A stretch of 8,638 nucleotides of DNA from an uncultured Actinomycetes bacterium (lineage in GTDB: Bacteria; Actinomycetota; Actinomycetes; Nanopelagicales; Nanopelagicaceae), in assembly GCA_903901905.1 (NCBI GenBank), contig CAIUSQ010000113.1, forward strand, positions 1 to 8,638. Direction: 5' to 3'. Of the stretch, positions 5,876 through 8,638 are shown one piece after another. The translations under genes were made by a program, and so were the position numbers. Positions within the stretch are counted from its first letter, which is position 1. Each line of letters opens with the position of its first letter. A model generated the notes under the pieces. The model was given only the letters and a program-made list of their open reading frames with translations. It did no database searches and was not told where the DNA came from.

Positions 5876-8413
5876 TTGGTTCTTTTCCTCACGGTTTTAA
5901 ATCCACTACCGACGCAAGCAGCGGTCGTGAACTTTAATTGCCCGGGCGGTGGAAGTTATTCCGTAGACAGTGGAGTTCTCTCCAATATGTACGACAGCGT
6001 ATGCGCAGGTGATGTGGTGCTCGACTCCTCGGTAACCCGGATCAATTATGCAACGTATGTGGCTTCAGGCGTTACTTCAATAACTATTCCATCGACCACT
6101 ACATTTATTGATTATCAACCTTTCACCTGGGGTGATGGAATAACTGCGATCAATGTTGACGCCGCAAACCCCAACTATAAATCTGTGGGAGGAGTTCTTT
6201 ATAACAAATCTGGAACCGTTATCAAGCAATATCCACAAGCAAAGACAGGGAGTAGTTTCACAATCCCATCGGGTGTAACCGAAATAGGTTTTATGGCTTT
6301 CTCTTGCGCAATAAATTTAAATACGTTGACAATCCCTGATGCTGTGACGATTGCTGACAATGCCTACACCCCAAATGGATGTAATGAAAATGGTATTTCT
6401 GCTATTAATGTCGGATCTGGTAACGCAAATTACTCCTCAATCGATGGGGTTTTATTCAATAAAACAGCAACAACTATTCTCGCCTACCCACATAGTAAAC
6501 CCGGTGCAAGCTATGTTATGCCGACATCTGTAACATCGATAATTGACCAAGCACTTTCATCCTCCAAAGACCGCCAGTTACAGTCCATTACACTTTCACC
6601 AAACCTAACCTCGATTGGGCAATATTCCTTTGTCGGTTTGTCCTTACCAACGCTAAATCTTCCAGCATCTTTGACAACGATTTCAATGCTAGGACTGTAT
6701 AACATAGGTGCGATTACTATTGATCCCGCAAATACGAATTTTATTGTTGAAGACAACGTTTTATATAATTTTAACAAAACGAAGTTAGTTTATTACCCCT
6801 TGTCAGATACACGTAAGACTTTTACGGTGCCCGATACAGTCACAACATTTGAGTCTTATCTTGTAGGCCAGATGCAGCGCTTAGTCATCGGCGCCGCTCT
6901 TACTTCGGTTGGCAACTATAACGCTTTATATTCTCTAAAATATTTAAATATCGTTGGCGATGTACAAGCCGATTTCAGCAATCTACAGCTCCCATATTTA
7001 ATATCTGTAAACTATTGTGGTTCTAACGTAACGACACTGGCAAATATAAATGCCAGACTCACAGCATGGAATAACGCTACAAGAGTTTGTGTAACAAATC
7101 CCGCCTTTACATTCTCATCATCTTCAGAAGTTGCAGCTGTAAATACAGCCATTTCTGGTTATACAGTCACAAATTCTGGTGGGGCAATTGCAAGTTATTC
7201 AATCTCCCCAGACATTTCAAATACACCCGGTCTTTCATTCGACACTTCAACGGGCCTGATTTCAGGAACTCCAACCTCAATTGCGGCTTCTCAGACTTAC
7301 ACGATTACGGGAACAAACGCGGCCGAAGCGGCTACGCGCACATTTGCAATAACTGTCAGCGCAGACGAACCCATAGATGCACCTGCATTTACATTGTCAT
7401 CATCAACCATTTCAGCCACAACAGGTGTGGCAGTTTCTGGATACACAATTAACTCAACTGGTGGAGCTATCGCAAGCTATTCAATTTCACCTGCCATTTC
7501 AAATACACCTGGACTTTCATTTAGTACCGCAACTGGCCTTATTTCTGGCACACCAACCACAGCGGCATCGGCTGCTACGTACACGATAACGGCAACGAAT
7601 GCGACCAGCCCAGCTGCTACGCGCACATTCACGATCACCGTTAACGCTCCCGCTATTGTCTATATTCCCCCTACTCCAGTTCCTTTTTTGAGAACCGTAA
7701 CTCCTCCAAAGATGAATATGAAGGATGGCAAACTAATATGCACATCAGGTACACATAACATTGGTTACACAGTCAACGGTGTCGTGGAAACTAGTTCAAT
7801 CAAATCTCTTTCGACAGCCACATACACTTACAACCTTCAAATCAACGGTGTCACTGAGAATTCACTTACCGTAACAACTGCAGCAAATAAAGCCACATGG
7901 AATATGCCAACTGCAACAGTTGGTTCACTAATCTCTTGTTCTGTCTCTGTCAGTGCTAACTCACTTACCAGCTTGGAGATGAGTACCGACAATTCAACCG
8001 GAGTCAACACTGAGCGATTAAAACAAACTAATGCAATTTCTGAAGCAGAAGCTATTTATAAGACTGTCATAAAGGCTAATTCAAAGACTTACTCGAAGGC
8101 ACTTGCCGAGAACCGCATCAAATGGATTAGAGAGATCGCTGCAATCCGAGCAAATCATGACATCACCACTGATCGCATTAAAGCCAGTGGTGGATCCAAG
8201 ATGAAAACCGATGCAACTACTGCCTTTAACGTTATGGCCGCAGCAAAAGCAAAATCCAACACTGATTACTCCACAAGTAAACGAGAGTTACTGGCTTCAA
8301 AAAACGCGTTCAACAAAATCACACTTAATGCCACCACGGCCACAATCGCAAAGGCCAATGCCGAATATGGAGCCTTCATCGAATCAATCGGCTATGGAGT
8401 TTTAACCCCTTAA
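5876..8413 (+). CDS. Secreted BspA-like LRR / He_PIG Ig-like surface protein (start probably frameshifted)
   Basis: Likely an exported surface or extracellular protein for adhesion or binding; its exact role is unknown. From the TTG at 5876 the frame gives 845 residues. Residues 2-15 are a hydrophobic stretch ending PTQA, a plausible signal-peptidase site before AVVNF. Residues 60-400 are BspA/LRR_5-type repeats ('TSITIPSTTTFI', 'FTIPSGVTEIG', 'LTIPDAVT'), including three copies of a 30-residue block with core NxNYxSxxGVLYNK. Residues 410-494 and 504-589 are tandem He_PIG (putative Ig) domains with LSFxTxTGLISGTP. About 605-700 is a further beta-rich segment. Residues 711-845 are Lys/Ala-rich and look helical. 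Eight cysteines (22, 43, 144, 169, 381, 405, 622, 688) could form four disulfides. There is no LPXTG motif or C-terminal membrane anchor. The TTG lacks a ribosome binding site and a basic n-region; the real start is probably GTG 5818 in another frame, giving 864 residues after a one-base correction. Confidence 0.8.
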   Translation: MVLFLTVLNPLPTQAAVVNFNCPGGGSYSVDSGVLSNMYDSVCAGDVVLDSSVTRINYATYVASGVTSITIPSTTTFIDYQPFTWGDGITAINVDAANPNYKSVGGVLYNKSGTVIKQYPQAKTGSSFTIPSGVTEIGFMAFSCAINLNTLTIPDAVTIADNAYTPNGCNENGISAINVGSGNANYSSIDGVLFNKTATTILAYPHSKPGASYVMPTSVTSIIDQALSSSKDRQLQSITLSPNLTSIGQYSFVGLSLPTLNLPASLTTISMLGLYNIGAITIDPANTNFIVEDNVLYNFNKTKLVYYPLSDTRKTFTVPDTVTTFESYLVGQMQRLVIGAALTSVGNYNALYSLKYLNIVGDVQADFSNLQLPYLISVNYCGSNVTTLANINARLTAWNNATRVCVTNPAFTFSSSSEVAAVNTAISGYTVTNSGGAIASYSISPDISNTPGLSFDTSTGLISGTPTSIAASQTYTITGTNAAEAATRTFAITVSADEPIDAPAFTLSSSTISATTGVAVSGYTINSTGGAIASYSISPAISNTPGLSFSTATGLISGTPTTAASAATYTITATNATSPAATRTFTITVNAPAIVYIPPTPVPFLRTVTPPKMNMKDGKLICTSGTHNIGYTVNGVVETSSIKSLSTATYTYNLQINGVTENSLTVTTAANKATWNMPTATVGSLISCSVSVSANSLTSLEMSTDNSTGVNTERLKQTNAISEAEAIYKTVIKANSKTYSKALAENRIKWIREIAAIRANHDITTDRIKASGGSKMKTDATTAFNVMAAAKAKSNTDYSTSKRELLASKNAFNKITLNATTATIAKANAEYGAFIESIGYGVLTP
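6149..6802 (+). repeat. Three 30-residue BspA-type blocks in the surface protein
   Basis: Copies lie at residues 92-121 (6149-6238), 177-206 (6404-6493) and 280-309 (6713-6802) in the TTG numbering. Shared features are a start of the INVD/ITID type, N-x-N-Y/F, a central GVLYN, GVLFN or NVLYN followed by Lys, and a closing YP. Spacing is 85 and 103 residues, each gap filled by ordinary short LRR strands. This 'non-polar block plus YP' unit is typical of BspA-like proteins. DNA similarity between copies is low, so the duplications are old. Confidence 0.7.
7103..7642 (+). repeat. Tandem duplication encoding two He_PIG domains
   Basis: The two copies begin 282 bp (94 codons) apart, at 7103 and 7385. 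Exact shared stretches include CATTTCAAATACACC (7213 and 7495) and GCTACGCGCACATT (7331 and 7616; the offset of 285 shows a one-codon insertion). The protein motifs GGAIASYSIS and ISNTPGLSF are identical in both copies. The high DNA similarity points to a fairly recent duplication or to gene conversion. Confidence 0.85.
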
Positions 8414-8417
8414 TTTA

Positions 8418-8477
8418 TTAGCTCTTGCGGTAGACCTCGCGCATGCGTGCCACAGAAACGTCCTTGACAGCCCTTTT
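8418..8477 (-). pseudogene. Possible 3' remnant of a minus-strand gene
   Basis: Within the 127-bp spacer between the surface-protein gene and the VOC gene, the minus strand reads KRAVKDVSVARMREVYRKS and then a double stop, TAA TAA (8420-8415). It is closed upstream by TGA at 8480-8478, so only 19 codons remain, with no plausible start. The charged, helix-like sequence looks more like a real C-terminus than random spacer, but I do not recognise the family. It could be the tail of a gene lost when the surface-protein gene arrived, or chance. Confidence 0.2.
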
Positions 8478-8525
8478 TCACGCATCAAAAAACTGCCTTG
8501 ATGGTAATTAGTACCCCAATTCATA

Positions 8526-8540
8526 GGGCAAGATTTGCCC
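8526..8540 (+). promoter_or_regulatory. Hairpin / palindrome abutting the VOC start codon
   Basis: GGGCAA (8526-8531), loop GAT, TTGCCC (8535-8540) is a perfect 6-bp stem that ends directly before the ATG at 8541. As RNA it would hide the only purine-rich stretch (AGGG, 8525-8528); as DNA it could be a small operator. The spacer upstream (8414-8525) holds a perfect CGCATGCG palindrome (8440-8447) but no clear terminator for the surface-protein gene. Confidence 0.4.
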
Positions 8541-8638
8541 ATGCGCTTAGACCATGTCTCATATGTAACCTCCCATGATCAACTAGCCGACACTGTTCAA
8601 CGTCTTGGTTCACGCCTTGGCAGCAGCTTTGTTGATGG
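8541..8638 (+). CDS. VOC/glyoxalase-like protein, N-terminal fragment (3' partial)
   Basis: The ATG at 8541 opens a frame that runs off the window after 32 full codons. The protein begins MRLDHVSYVTSHDQLADTV, then QRLGSRLGSSFVDG. The 'LDHVSYVT' first strand with its early histidine, then a helix and a 'G..F.DGG'-like turn, is typical of the vicinal oxygen chelate fold (glyoxalase / dioxygenase superfamily), where that histidine is often a metal ligand. The reaction cannot be named from so little sequence. The start is fixed by the absence of any upstream in-frame alternative next to the hairpin. It is probably transcribed separately from the surface-protein gene. Confidence 0.6.
   Translation, partial: MRLDHVSYVTSHDQLADTVQRLGSRLGSSFVD

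Noticed and set aside
7087..7642. Possible CRISPR or short tandem repeat array
   Set aside because: The repetition is a two-copy, in-frame 94-codon protein domain duplication without regular spacers.
8464..8492. Perfect -35 hexamer TTGACA upstream of the VOC gene
   Set aside because: At 16-18 bp downstream there is only an A-rich stretch (AAAAAA) with no TANNNT, so no promoter is called.

Overview
The window fits a low-to-moderate GC actinobacterium. The freshwater or marine acI/Nanopelagicales-type lineage is the most likely, judging by gene content and AT-leaning codon use. Three things support this: a TopA whose C-terminus has four 'GRxGxY' repeats and a lysine tail with no zinc fingers; a thymidylate kinase fused behind an MFS membrane domain; and the order topA - tmk - holB, which is familiar from Actinobacteria. 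The assignment comes from gene style and order only. There is no rRNA or other phylogenetic marker here.

Layout. Positions 1-1514 hold the C-terminal half of topA (+ strand, 5' end outside the window). Positions 1515-2209 hold a type II toxin-antitoxin pair on the minus strand: vapC-like PIN toxin (1515-1907) and Phd/YefM-type antitoxin (1904-2209). The toxin stop codon directly abuts the topA stop codon. Positions 2210-2316 are a divergent control region with a perfect 8-bp inverted repeat, a tandem decamer and a plausible leaderless promoter. Then come the MFS-thymidylate kinase fusion (2317-4515) and holB (4512-5681), which overlap by ATGA. A structured spacer (5682-5817) leads to a large secreted protein (frame 5876-8413). 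It has BspA-type leucine-rich repeats, two tandem He_PIG Ig-like domains, a further Ig-like segment and a lysine-rich helical C-terminus. The 127-bp spacer after it contains only small elements. The window ends inside the first 33 codons of a VOC/glyoxalase-like gene (8541 onward).

How the genes work together. topA, tmk and holB form a DNA topology, dTTP supply and replication clamp-loader cluster. The vapBC pair is an accessory insertion that splits topA from tmk-holB. The surface protein is a second accessory gene, probably with its own promoter.

The most interesting signal is the start of the surface protein. A good ribosome binding site (AGAGGG, 5806-5811) precedes a GTG at 5818, but that frame stops after 8 codons. 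Removing one A from the A5 run at 5830-5834 would join the GTG to the long frame and give a textbook signal peptide. This may be a frameshift mutation, a homopolymer on/off switch, a recoding or slippage site, or a sequence error.
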